A stretch of 64,000 nt of DNA from an uncultured Flavobacteriales bacterium (GTDB taxonomy: Bacteria > Bacteroidota > Bacteroidia > Flavobacteriales > Crocinitomicaceae). Below are positions 36,207 through 44,161 of this stretch, one piece after another. The notes below the pieces were generated by a model. That model saw nothing but the letters and a program-made list of their open reading frames with translations, was not told the origin of the DNA and searched no databases. Made by a program: the position numbers and the translations under genes. The stretch is from the NCBI GenBank assembly GCA_946480815.1, contig CAMLLB010000008.1, positions 1 to 64,000 on the forward strand, read 5' to 3'. Every line of letters begins with the position of its first letter. The first letter of the stretch is position 1.

Positions 36207-37019
36207 ATGGAAACAGATAACATCCGCACGGAAATAGAACACGAAATCTTAAAAGCACAAAAAGGACATCGTCGCGGAAAAATAGCTGGTGGATTAGCCA
36301 TTGTATTCTTTGGTATAGTCTATCTGCTTAAACAATTGGATTACAATATTCCTTCCTATTTGCTGAGCTGGCAAATGATCCTTATTGTAATCGGGATCGT
36401 TGTACTGATCAAACACAAATTCAGTAAGTTTCACGGGTATTTGATGATCATTATCGGGAAACTCTTTCTTTTAGCGGAATGGTACCCTAAAATAATCAAT
36501 GTCAAAATCATTGTCCCGGTTGCCATCATTGTTGTTGGTTTGGCAGTTGTCTTTTTATCGAATAAAAAATTCGGAAAACATCATCGGAGAAGACAGCGTT
36601 TTTCACGTGAAAACTGGAAAGAAATTCACGAAGCGCAACACAGAGGCCTGAGTTATTACAAATACAACGAAGACGATTTCATTGACAGTGTCAGTTTCTT
36701 TGGAGGGATCACCAAAACGATCGTCAGTAAAACATTTAAAGGTGCAGACATTGTTTCTTTCTTCGGTGGAACGGATATTAATCTTTCACAAGCCGATTTT
36801 CAGGGACGAATTGTCATTGATATAACAAACATCTTCGGTGGGACCACGTTGACCATTCCGAACAATTGGGAAGTCATTTCTGAAGTTGCCAGTATTTTCG
36901 GAGCTTTTGAAGATAAGCGTCCACAATACCAACGGGAAGCCGGTGAAGAAAGCAAGGTAATTATCCTGAGAGGGACTTGCATGTTCGGTGGAATTGAAGT
37001 AAACAGTTTCAACAAGTAA
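36207..37019 (+). CDS. LiaF-like membrane protein
   Basis: This 270-residue protein has three to four N-terminal membrane helices (about residues 25-115; the region used by LiaF-type DUF5668 proteins), a basic linker (HHRRRQRFSREN) and a C-terminal beta-helix-like domain with repeated FGGI/FFGGT/IFGGTTL turns, the LiaF_C pattern. In Firmicutes LiaF restrains a kinase that senses envelope damage. The same placement here, 6 bp before a LytS-type kinase and its regulator, supports that reading by analogy. Confidence 0.85.
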   Translation: METDNIRTEIEHEILKAQKGHRRGKIAGGLAIVFFGIVYLLKQLDYNIPSYLLSWQMILIVIGIVVLIKHKFSKFHGYLMIIIGKLFLLAEWYPKIINVKIIVPVAIIVVGLAVVFLSNKKFGKHHRRRQRFSRENWKEIHEAQHRGLSYYKYNEDDFIDSVSFFGGITKTIVSKTFKGADIVSFFGGTDINLSQADFQGRIVIDITNIFGGTTLTIPNNWEVISEVASIFGAFEDKRPQYQREAGEESKVIILRGTCMFGGIEVNSFNK

Positions 37020-37025
37020 GAAGAC

Positions 37026-38051
37026 ATGTTTTTAAAGACAAGTACAAAGGTGCAATTGCTTTTCATCGTTTGGACGGTGATTGCAAGCCTTGTGCTTTTC
37101 TGTATTCTCATTGTCAATCATTTCCCCTTTGATATAGCCTGGAAAGACGCGCTTTTTTCCGGTCTCTTAATCTCCGTGATTTCCCAGATCATCTATTTCA
37201 TTCAAACGTATTATCACGCGAAAAGACCAGTCAATTTTTCCAACTTTGGGTTGGTCCTCGTTTTAACAGCATTTTACCAACTCTTAATTAACAGTGCATT
37301 TAAACTGGTCTTGGGTGATGAACGTTGGAGAGAATACATCCTTCCTTTTGAAGGAGCGCGGGCATTCATTGTCTTTTTCATCCTGATCTCAGTGAGTTTG
37401 TACTGGTGGATCAATAAGAACCAACAGATTCAGTCGCAAGTGCACCAGCAGCTCATTGAACAGGAACGCGCATTAACAAAAGCCGAACTGGACAATATTC
37501 ACCAGCAATTACAACCTCATTTCCTGTTCAACAGTTTGAACTCGATCGGAGCTTTGACAGAAATAAACCCGAAAGAAGCAAACCGGATGATTCTCCTCCT
37601 GAGCGATTTTTTAAGGGGAACTCTGCGCAAAGACATTCAAACCCTGATTCCGATTGCAGAGGAAATTGAGCAGGTAAAGCGTTACCTGGAAATTGAAAAG
37701 ATCCGTTTCGGACATCGTTTAAAGACAGCTTTCGATATCGATGAAGGATGTATGAAAACACCGGTCCCGCCACTTTTACTGCAACCGGTAATCGAAAATG
37801 CGATCAAATTCGGTTTATACGGATCTACTGATGAAGTAACTATTTACGTAGGAGTGAAACAGCAGGAAAATGGGTTGATAATCGAAGTCAGAAATCCATT
37901 CGACTCAGATTTCACACAATATAAAACCGGAAAAGGATTTGGATTGACAAGTATCAAACGTAGATTGATGTTGCTTTTTAATCAATACGACCTGTTAACT
38001 ACCGAGAAGCAAGATAAACTATTCATTACTAAAATTTTGATTCCAAGATGA
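37026..38051 (+). CDS. LytS-type sensor histidine kinase (four TM)
   Basis: This 341-residue kinase has four membrane helices in the first 135 residues, a coiled linker, H-box QLQPHFLFNSLNSIGAL (phosphoacceptor His about residue 160), an N-box (QPVIENAIKFGL) and a G-box (GKGFGLTSIKRRL). It belongs to the His_kinase/LytS group common in Bacteroidota. It sits between the LiaF-like gene and the LytTR regulator, overlapping the latter by 4 nt (ATGA). The signal is probably membrane or envelope state. Confidence 0.91.
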   Translation: MFLKTSTKVQLLFIVWTVIASLVLFCILIVNHFPFDIAWKDALFSGLLISVISQIIYFIQTYYHAKRPVNFSNFGLVLVLTAFYQLLINSAFKLVLGDERWREYILPFEGARAFIVFFILISVSLYWWINKNQQIQSQVHQQLIEQERALTKAELDNIHQQLQPHFLFNSLNSIGALTEINPKEANRMILLLSDFLRGTLRKDIQTLIPIAEEIEQVKRYLEIEKIRFGHRLKTAFDIDEGCMKTPVPPLLLQPVIENAIKFGLYGSTDEVTIYVGVKQQENGLIIEVRNPFDSDFTQYKTGKGFGLTSIKRRLMLLFNQYDLLTTEKQDKLFITKILIPR

Positions 38052-38773
38052 TTAAGGCATTCATTGTAGACGACGAACCTTTGGCAAGAGAAGTTGTTAA
38101 AAAGCATTTAGAAAAGTATTCGGATATTGTTCTGGTCGGAGAAGCCAATGACGGATTTGAGGCATTGAAATTGATTCCTGAAGCGAAACCTGATTTGTTA
38201 TTCCTGGATATCCAAATGCCGAAGATCAATGGATTTGAATTATTGGAATTACTTTCCGAAAATCCATCTGTGATCTTTACAACTGCTTTTGACGAATTTG
38301 CTTTAAAGGCATTCGAAGTAAATGCACTGGATTACCTGTTGAAACCATTTTCGGAGGAACGTTTCGACACCGCAGTTACTAAAAAACGAAATTCCGAATT
38401 GCAGGGCGATCCGAAAAAGGATATTCCGCTTCAAATTATTCATGAACAGAACCGGATCGTTGTGAAAGACGGAACTGAAATCAAGATTATCCCGATCAAT
38501 GAAGTTGATTACATTGAAGCGTATGACGATTACGTAAAGATCTACCAGGGCAAAAAATACATTCTGAAGAAACAGACTATGAATCATTTCGAACAGGTTC
38601 TTCCCAAGGATCAGTTCATCCGGATTCATCGTTCGTACATATTAAACGCCAATCAATTAACCAAAATTGAGTCGTACGAAAAAAATAGCTATGTAGCCAT
38701 TTTGAAGAGTGGCACAAGTATTCCGATTTCCCGTTCTTCTTATAGTGATTTGAAAGCGCGGTTAGGATTGTAA
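38048..38773 (+). CDS. LytTR-family response regulator
   Basis: This 241-residue regulator has a receiver domain (VDDEP, phosphoacceptor D54 in LFLDIQMP, LLKPFSEERF) and a LytTR DNA-binding domain (KIIPINEVDYIEAYDDYVKI ... FIRIHRSYILN). Overlap with the kinase gene indicates cotranslation. It lies immediately upstream of the accessory operon starting at 39066, so it is a candidate controller of that operon, but the palindromes there do not look like the direct repeats LytTR proteins usually bind. Confidence 0.92.
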   Translation: MIKAFIVDDEPLAREVVKKHLEKYSDIVLVGEANDGFEALKLIPEAKPDLLFLDIQMPKINGFELLELLSENPSVIFTTAFDEFALKAFEVNALDYLLKPFSEERFDTAVTKKRNSELQGDPKKDIPLQIIHEQNRIVVKDGTEIKIIPINEVDYIEAYDDYVKIYQGKKYILKKQTMNHFEQVLPKDQFIRIHRSYILNANQLTKIESYEKNSYVAILKSGTSIPISRSSYSDLKARLGL

Positions 38774-38791
38774 ACAACAAACTATAGATTT

Positions 38792-38831
38792 AAAAATGTA
38801 GGGGCGTAAAATTTTACGTCCCTACATTTTT
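38792..38831. repeat. GTAGGGGCG palindrome, copy 4
   Basis: A 40-bp palindrome with 20-bp arms and one G-T mismatch; GTAGGGGCG core, AAAATTTT centre, A/T ends. It lies 19 nt past the response regulator stop and probably terminates that operon, separating it from the accessory block. Confidence 0.83.
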
Positions 38832-38860
38832 ATATACCACCCGCAATTGACCTGCATTTC

Positions 38861-38885
38861 TTTTTGATTAAAAAATAATCAAAAA
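38861..38885. promoter_or_regulatory. Upstream palindrome (candidate operator, distal)
   Basis: TTTTTGATTA and TAATCAAAAA form perfect 10-bp arms around an AAAAA centre. Its 15-bp core (38866-38880) recurs in inverted orientation at 38931-38945. Confidence 0.6.
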
Positions 38886-38930
38886 TATTTTTCTTGAAAA
38901 CATCAATAAAACTGGGCTAAAATGAAAAAA

Positions 38931-38945
38931 GATTATTTTTTAATC
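38931..38945. promoter_or_regulatory. Upstream palindrome (candidate operator, proximal)
   Basis: GATTATTTTTTAATC is the exact reverse complement of the distal site core. It ends 18 bp before the -33 element of the accessory-operon promoter. Centres of the two sites are 65 bp apart, close to six helical turns. Confidence 0.6.
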
Positions 38946-38963
38946 AAAATTTATTGAAAAAAA

Positions 38964-38995
38964 TTTGGTAGATCGAAAATGATTTCTTATCTTTG
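38964..38995 (+). promoter_or_regulatory. Promoter of the accessory operon
   Basis: TTTG at 38964-38967, a 20-bp spacer, and TATCTTTG at 38988-38995 match the Bacteroidota -33/-7 pattern. Transcription would start about 39001, leaving a leader of about 65 nt before GTG 39066. Confidence 0.7.
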
Positions 38996-39065
38996 TAAGG
39001 TAGCAAGTTCAGAGAAGGACTAATTACAAAAACAACCTTAATATTAACCATTATAAAATCGAATC

Positions 39066-40124
39066 GTGAAACGAATTATCATCCTTTCCGTTGGTACGGC
39101 GACTCCTAAAGTTATCAAAGCACTTTCTGAAGCTTTTGAAATCAATCAGGAGTTATTATTCAAAATTCTTTACAATGCGCCTGCTGTCTTTTTGGACAAT
39201 GCAGAAGAAGCGCTGGCAGAAAAAGCATTCACCATTTTGACAGAACTCGGGCTGGAAGTTCTGATCCAAAATACGGATGAAACTGCTCCACAGCCTACAG
39301 AATCCCTTGATATTTCCGTACATATCAATGATCCGGTGAAACTAAGCACCGTCAACAAACAGCTTTCAGAATTCCTGGGCTGCGATGAAAATGAATCTCT
39401 GCAACTTTTGCTCAACGAACCAAGCGTGGTTTTGGGCGGAGTTTCTATGGCCACTGCAGAGAGCTTGCAAAAACGAATAGATGCTGAAGTCATTGCAAGT
39501 AACCCGAAAATGGATTTATATACCATTGAATTCACCGCAGAATCAGAAAATGAACGCATGAAGCTGATTAACCTCATCACAAGCAAGGAAATTACCATTC
39601 CAAAAGGAGAAACAAAATGGGTTCGCAACTTAACCTACGACCAAATGAACCAGTTTCTCACGCGCTATCGCTCGCAACATGGGGTTAAGATCTACAATCA
39701 AAGTTATTCCAGGTTTCGTATTCTACTGGAAAACTTTGAACTGACAAATACTTCCCAAACCAATTTCCTGGTAAACGAAATCGGGATGCCGGAGGAAGTA
39801 CTCGCAGAAATCCACGCCAATCTGCCTGTTTTACTGGACGAATCTGTCAATTTCGGAATACTTCAGGAAAAATTAGCCTGTTATAAACAAGCCGGTTTAA
39901 CCTGTTCCGAAGAACAAATTCCATTCGGAAAGTATGTCATCTCTGTCAGTAACATTACCGATTCAGGGAAAGCAAGGGAAATCCTGAGCAAATTTTACAA
40001 AGATGTCAATTTAGACAAACTCACAGATGTCTGGAAAGCCCCTCTGCCCCTCGGTGGAACTTTGAGTCGACTACTTGAAAAACAGTTGGAATATATTGGA
40101 TGTGAAATTGAATACGAATACTAA
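39066..40124 (+). CDS. Protein of about five L7/L12-CTD-like repeats
   Basis: This 352-residue soluble protein, no signal peptide, starts at GTG. About five modules of 60-70 residues can be aligned by eye. Each has an [LE]..xPxx[VL]xx...(A)xxLxxxLxxxGxxxxI helix-strand unit: YNAPAVFLDNAEEALAEKAF (about 36-55), NEPSVVLGGVSMATAESLQK (117-136), a degenerate one near 185-210, NLPVLLDESVNFGILQEKLA (252-271) and KAPLPLGGTLSRLLEKQLEY (324-343). The pattern matches the C-terminal domain of ribosomal protein L7/L12, used elsewhere as a protein-interaction module. It is too long and repetitive to be L7/L12. It is the first gene of the accessory operon, 5 bp before a helical-repeat gene; a scaffold or adaptor role is inference. 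Confidence 0.6.
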   Translation: MKRIIILSVGTATPKVIKALSEAFEINQELLFKILYNAPAVFLDNAEEALAEKAFTILTELGLEVLIQNTDETAPQPTESLDISVHINDPVKLSTVNKQLSEFLGCDENESLQLLLNEPSVVLGGVSMATAESLQKRIDAEVIASNPKMDLYTIEFTAESENERMKLINLITSKEITIPKGETKWVRNLTYDQMNQFLTRYRSQHGVKIYNQSYSRFRILLENFELTNTSQTNFLVNEIGMPEEVLAEIHANLPVLLDESVNFGILQEKLACYKQAGLTCSEEQIPFGKYVISVSNITDSGKAREILSKFYKDVNLDKLTDVWKAPLPLGGTLSRLLEKQLEYIGCEIEYEY

Positions 40125-40129
40125 CCACT

Positions 40130-40687
40130 ATGAACGAAAACCAACCTAACCTCCATCTCCAAATCGCTGAAAACGGAAAAGTACTCGCTTTAAGAGGAGA
40201 TCACAAAGAAGCATTGCGCCATTACAAAGAGGCCATGCGCATGTGTCAAACGGCCGAAAATTCAGAAATTTTCCTTCAGCATTACAGTTTGTGTGCAATG
40301 GAATCATTGGAATTGATGGGGGCACACGAAGAAATCATCACGTTTTGTGATAAAAGCATCGATTTCCTGATACCTCAAAAAAATGAACGAACAGACGAAT
40401 GGTTCAGGAAAAACCTCGCTTCCCTCTTCGAACGGAAAGGCATCCAGTGCATCTACCTGGATGAAAAAGAAGAGGCAATAGAAGCTTTCAATTCTGCACT
40501 CAAAGAATCAAAAGGTTTACCCTTGCCTTTGAGCAAAGAATTACTGAACTGGCTTCAAAGAGGTTATGCAATTACTCATCAAAAAGTGCGTGATCTTCAA
40601 AACAGACATCATTACTTTACTGTTCGAAAGGAAAATGTCAACGAAAAAATAGCAGTTCAACTGCCGGAAATGATCAATCCGTTTTAA
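40130..40687 (+). CDS. Helical-repeat (TPR-like) protein
   Basis: This 185-residue cytoplasmic protein has TPR-like helix pairs: NGKVLALRGDHKEALRHYKE (about residues 14-33) and KGIQCIYLDEKEEAIEAFNS (near 106-125), both carrying the A..h....A...Y/F spacing of TPR units. No enzyme motif is visible. It starts 5 nt after the L7/L12-like repeat gene and is surely cotranscribed; both look like interaction proteins. Between its stop and the next start lies the structured RNA element (40694-40826), so it may also be affected by processing there. Confidence 0.65.
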   Translation: MNENQPNLHLQIAENGKVLALRGDHKEALRHYKEAMRMCQTAENSEIFLQHYSLCAMESLELMGAHEEIITFCDKSIDFLIPQKNERTDEWFRKNLASLFERKGIQCIYLDEKEEAIEAFNSALKESKGLPLPLSKELLNWLQRGYAITHQKVRDLQNRHHYFTVRKENVNEKIAVQLPEMINPF

Positions 40688-40693
40688 ACCAAC

Positions 40694-40826
40694 GTTTTAT
40701 ACGAAATACAGGTAGCCTTATTTGTGCGCACAAATAATTATCCGCCTGAAACCCATCATTAAAAATGAACGGGACACACCGGTTACACCCTCATTTTTCG
40801 GATGCTGCCTGTGTTTCGTATGGAAC
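40694..40826 (+). ncRNA. Predicted multibranched structured RNA / leader element
   Basis: On the plus-strand transcript, 40694-40716 pairs with 40804-40826 over 23 bp: 19 Watson-Crick pairs and four G-U pairs (U40697, U40698, U40707 and U40713 with G on the 3' arm), with no true mismatch or bulge. Inside are an 8-bp hairpin with a GCGC loop (40718-40737, a perfect 20-bp palindrome) and a second hairpin closed by AAAAATGA/TCATTTTT (40761-40768 with 40791-40798). TCATT at 40756-40760 can compete for the same AATGA (40764-40768), a switch-like option. It ends 19 nt before ATG 40846. It could be a riboregulator, processing signal or guide-like RNA; a MITE is an alternative. Confidence 0.6.
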
Positions 40827-40845
40827 AATTAAAAACAATTAATTT

Positions 40846-42711
40846 ATGAGTGATTTAACCAATTTCAGTGAAGGAGCTTCCATTCTGCAGCAGGTTGATG
40901 TCAGCGACATCTTTACAAACCTCGCGATGGGAATTGCGGAAGCTCAACAGAAACTAGATGACAATTCGATAGCCCAGGCTATTAAGTTGGCAGAAACCAA
41001 CATCGACGGTGAATCCTTGTTGTCTTTAGGATTCGCTCCTGTCTTTTACGCATTCCAATATGCGGACATCAGTGCCAGTATCAGTTTGAGAATGGGTCTG
41101 AAAGAAGCATTGGAATTCGGATTCGGAATCGATGTCCAATTGTCCAACCAGAAAGGGTACACCACAGCTAACCGAACATTCCTGAGTTCAAACAGTTATT
41201 CCGAAACATCCGAAGAATACAAATCTGTGAGACAACTGAATTTTCGCGCAAAAGAAAAAAAGGCGATCAAGATCAACAACAAATTCGTCAGCCAAAGCGA
41301 GTTCCTTGATTCGAAAAGCCGTCTGGAAGATTTCAAACAAACAATCCAGAATGAAGCATCTGTTGACCAGGTGTATGAAGAAATCCAGTCCAAAACAATT
41401 ACTGACAACAATAGTGTCGGAGTAGATGTCTGGATGGATGGAGGCTTTGTTCGAATTGAAGAGGCGTTGCATTTCAACAAGCTTGGTGTCGGTATCTTAA
41501 AAATCAAGGATTATTCAGTTGATCAAACGATTGATATTGACGGACCACTTGGTTCAACAAATACCTTCGATCTTACTACCGATCTCAAGAATAGTTTGGA
41601 TGCCGCTGTATTAGTTCCTGGTGTTATTCCAACTCCTGTTGCCGGTAAATTATACGGTTTAAGTAAAACTGGAACCTTGTACACGCATGATGGAACAAAT
41701 TGGATTCCAATTTCAAGTAAATTCTATTTCGCTTACAATAGCGATAAGATTACTTACAATGAAAATCTGAAATTACCTGCAGAAACAAGTGTCTTGGATT
41801 ATAATACTCCGTATGAAGCACCAGCGACCGCAGTTGACAATCAAAACTACCCAGAGCATAAACTGATCCATAAAGTACTTCGTTTGATCCAAAGCCATGA
41901 TTCTAGTGTATCGATTACTATTACTGGAATGACAGATCCGAAAGGTGGAAACAATCCGAACAACAAGAGTTTGGCAAGAAGACGTGCTGAAAAGCTATGC
42001 AACCATATCTTCGGATCTTCGGCTCCAGTCAATGTTACAATTGGTGCCGTAACGAATACAGCCGGTTCCAGTGATTTATTAAAGCGTCATGCCACAATTG
42101 AATTGAATGCTGATTACATGATTTTTGTTGAAGGTAATGTGAAAAAAGAAGCATCACCAATCAAAACAAGTACCGGACAAAACAAATTCATCTATGCTGA
42201 TAATGCTCCATCAACAACAAGTACTTTTACTACATTGAATGCTCAATATGGTACGATTGCGCTTTCAGCGTCGGCAACCAACTTTAGTTCAATTGTGAGT
42301 AGTGCCGAGTCTCAATTGCTGAATCACAAACATGAAACTACTTCAGAAGGCTTTCATTATTCTTTGGACGACGAAGCAATTGTCAAATTGCATTTGCTTT
42401 CCAATGCGTCAGAGGAGATTTCTATTGAAGAAAATTCAGAAAGTGAAACGGAAGGGTCTGAAAACCAAAGTTCTTACTTATGGGCGAAAACCAAGAAAGA
42501 AAGTGCCGCAGAAAGTGAAAGTTCAAGTAACAGTACGCAAAGTAAGTCGTTCGCTTTCGGAGCAAATGTGGATTTCAGAATGTCTCGCCAGTTTGAAATG
42601 TCGATGGAAGGAAATTCCGCTATGTCTGCACGATTAGTTTCGCTTCCTGCGCCTGAGAACTTCCTGAATTACCTGAATACCAAATATGGAAGTCAGACTA
42701 CGGAAGAATAG
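40846..42711 (+). CDS. Accessory paralog 1, with inserted OmpA-like domain
   Basis: This 621-residue protein lacks a signal peptide. It carries the operon's shared signature: the N-terminal helix GIAEAQQKLDDNSI (residues 29-42), SLLSLGFAPVFYAF (57-70) followed by a beta strand, and a C-terminal strand plus SLPAPENF (near 600). About residues 292-425 form an insertion resembling an OmpA-like domain: KFYFAYNSDKITYNENLKL, then TDPKGG (ligand Asp) and NKSLARRRAEKLCN (ligand Arg). OmpA-like domains normally bind peptidoglycan in the periplasm. Residues about 530-570 are Ser/Glu-rich low complexity. It follows the structured RNA and is the first of the paralog series. Confidence 0.7.
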   Translation: MSDLTNFSEGASILQQVDVSDIFTNLAMGIAEAQQKLDDNSIAQAIKLAETNIDGESLLSLGFAPVFYAFQYADISASISLRMGLKEALEFGFGIDVQLSNQKGYTTANRTFLSSNSYSETSEEYKSVRQLNFRAKEKKAIKINNKFVSQSEFLDSKSRLEDFKQTIQNEASVDQVYEEIQSKTITDNNSVGVDVWMDGGFVRIEEALHFNKLGVGILKIKDYSVDQTIDIDGPLGSTNTFDLTTDLKNSLDAAVLVPGVIPTPVAGKLYGLSKTGTLYTHDGTNWIPISSKFYFAYNSDKITYNENLKLPAETSVLDYNTPYEAPATAVDNQNYPEHKLIHKVLRLIQSHDSSVSITITGMTDPKGGNNPNNKSLARRRAEKLCNHIFGSSAPVNVTIGAVTNTAGSSDLLKRHATIELNADYMIFVEGNVKKEASPIKTSTGQNKFIYADNAPSTTSTFTTLNAQYGTIALSASATNFSSIVSSAESQLLNHKHETTSEGFHYSLDDEAIVKLHLLSNASEEISIEENSESETEGSENQSSYLWAKTKKESAAESESSSNSTQSKSFAFGANVDFRMSRQFEMSMEGNSAMSARLVSLPAPENFLNYLNTKYGSQTTEE

Positions 42712-42736
42712 TATTCACCTATTAAATTCCTAGTAC

Positions 42737-43201
42737 ATGCCAGCAATTGAAACAATAACAAGCACGCTAACGAACTCCCCTCTTTCATCAATGATCGAAA
42801 ACATGGGACTTTCAATAGCAACAGCGCAAGCAGCTTTGGACGGCAATTCCATCAAAATGCTCAAGGAGATCGCTTCCAGTACCGTGGAAATCGGAGGAAA
42901 ACAAGTAAGCCTGTTAAATCTAGGTTTCGTTCCCAGTTTCTATGCTTTTACAGAAGCAAGTTTTGATGCAAAAATGGACTTTGCGATGTCAGAATCAACT
43001 GCTTTCGATGTCAATGGTGTGGTTTCAGTTGAAACAAAGGTAGTTTCGACTACCGTAAGTGCAGGTTACGCACGTAAATTCGATCAATCCGCTTCGGCTT
43101 CTTCGAGTATTGCAGCCCGCATGGTTTCACTGCCTCCACCCGAAAATTTAGTGACTCTTCTGAAAAACTTAAGTGCTGAAGGGACCACAACAACAACGTA
43201 A
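42737..43201 (+). CDS. Accessory paralog 2 (minimal form)
   Basis: At 154 residues this is the shortest complete member and best defines the family core: SPLSSMIENMGLSIATAQAALDGNSI (core IATAQ at 27-31), VSLLNLGFVPSFYAF (57-71) leading into a strand (SFDAKMDFAM), a second strand (VSTTVSAGYARKF) and SLPPPENL (131-138). It has no signal peptide, no catalytic motif and low Cys/Trp. It starts 25 nt after paralog 1. The layout (helix, strand ladder, proline motif) recalls DUF2589-type proteins, but I treat that as a guess. Confidence 0.68.
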   Translation: MPAIETITSTLTNSPLSSMIENMGLSIATAQAALDGNSIKMLKEIASSTVEIGGKQVSLLNLGFVPSFYAFTEASFDAKMDFAMSESTAFDVNGVVSVETKVVSTTVSAGYARKFDQSASASSSIAARMVSLPPPENLVTLLKNLSAEGTTTTT

Positions 43202-43226
43202 TCATTAATCACAAAAACAACAAATT

Positions 43227-44102
43227 ATGTTTGGAAACAACAAACCACGCATTGGTCAGGAACTTCTTGACGTGCCTATGGGCGACATGATTCGCCAAAT
43301 GGCTTTTGCAATCGCAGAAGCACAAATCGTTCTGGATCAGAACTCTATCGACGTAGCCGAAATGATGGGCGGTTTAACAACCGTTACGGATGAAGCCGGA
43401 AATGTGACTTTCCACGACAGTCGTGTATTTTTTGGAACTGAAAGTATCTCAAGAACAGAGGCTGTTGCACGCCACAATAGCACTGCAAACATTCAGCAAA
43501 AAGCAGAAATCCGTGCATTATTGGGAACTACTTACAAACCAACATTATTAACAACTGTTCCAAGTGGTTTCGAGCCTGGAGATGCTATTTCAACAGCAGA
43601 TTCATACATTGATTTCCAGGGATCTTATTTTGTAAGTAACGGGACCAATCCTGCAATCCAGATTTCTTATGGGGACTTGGAAATTACTTCAACAACTCCA
43701 ACTACGGATAATGCCACCATCTTAAGCCTTCCACGCCGAATCTCTATGTTAGAATGTGGTTTCACCCCAACCTTCTATCAATTCGTGGATACGATCATTG
43801 AAGTAAAAATTTCCATCCGTTACACGCAGGAAGGATCAACTAACAGTGCCGTAAACAACAATATAAAATCAAGTGCAGCACGCATTGGTTTTGGATTGGG
43901 ACGAATCAAATTCGGACGATCTGTTCAAACCACGCAGGTAAATGCCAGCTATGCTCAGAAATACAGCTACTCAGCTGAAGGATCGAGTTTGCTTCGCACC
44001 AAATTGGTTCCGATCCCGGCTCCTGCAGTTCTGGAACAGCGTATTCAGCGCTTAATGGAGGAAGAGTTTAATAACTCGGCGCCACCACAAACTACAGCAT
44101 AA
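43227..44102 (+). CDS. Accessory paralog 3
   Basis: This 291-residue family member has LDVPMGDMIRQMAFAIAEAQ (14-33) and LDQNSIDVAEMM, then a middle insertion of about 125 residues (50-170) that is beta-rich and unrelated to the paralogs. The core resumes with SMLECGFTPTFYQF (near 172-186), a strand, VNASYAQKYSY and VPIPAPAV (about 261-268). The insertion point is the same as for the OmpA-like domain of paralog 1 only in general order (paralog 1's lies after GFxPxF), so the family accepts inserts at two sites. It starts 25 nt after paralog 2. Confidence 0.68.
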   Translation: MFGNNKPRIGQELLDVPMGDMIRQMAFAIAEAQIVLDQNSIDVAEMMGGLTTVTDEAGNVTFHDSRVFFGTESISRTEAVARHNSTANIQQKAEIRALLGTTYKPTLLTTVPSGFEPGDAISTADSYIDFQGSYFVSNGTNPAIQISYGDLEITSTTPTTDNATILSLPRRISMLECGFTPTFYQFVDTIIEVKISIRYTQEGSTNSAVNNNIKSSAARIGFGLGRIKFGRSVQTTQVNASYAQKYSYSAEGSSLLRTKLVPIPAPAVLEQRIQRLMEEEFNNSAPPQTTA

Positions 44103-44112
44103 TTAACCCCGG

Positions 44113-44135
44113 GCAGCTGTCGCAATGGCAGCTGC
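44113..44135 (+). other. Intercistronic hairpin in the accessory operon
   Basis: GCAGCTG (44113-44119) pairs with CAGCTGC (44129-44135) around a 9-nt loop, followed by TTTATT. It is a weak terminator or attenuator that could lower expression of downstream paralogs. Confidence 0.5.
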
Positions 44136-44161
44136 TTTATTAACCCTTAATCAATAAGCTT

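Noticed and set aside
40694..40826. Integron attC site or retron RNA as identity of the structured element
   Set aside because: attC core ends (RYYYAAC/GTTRRRY) with a cassette array, and a reverse transcriptase next to a retron RNA, are both absent. The G-U-only deviations favour function as transcribed RNA.
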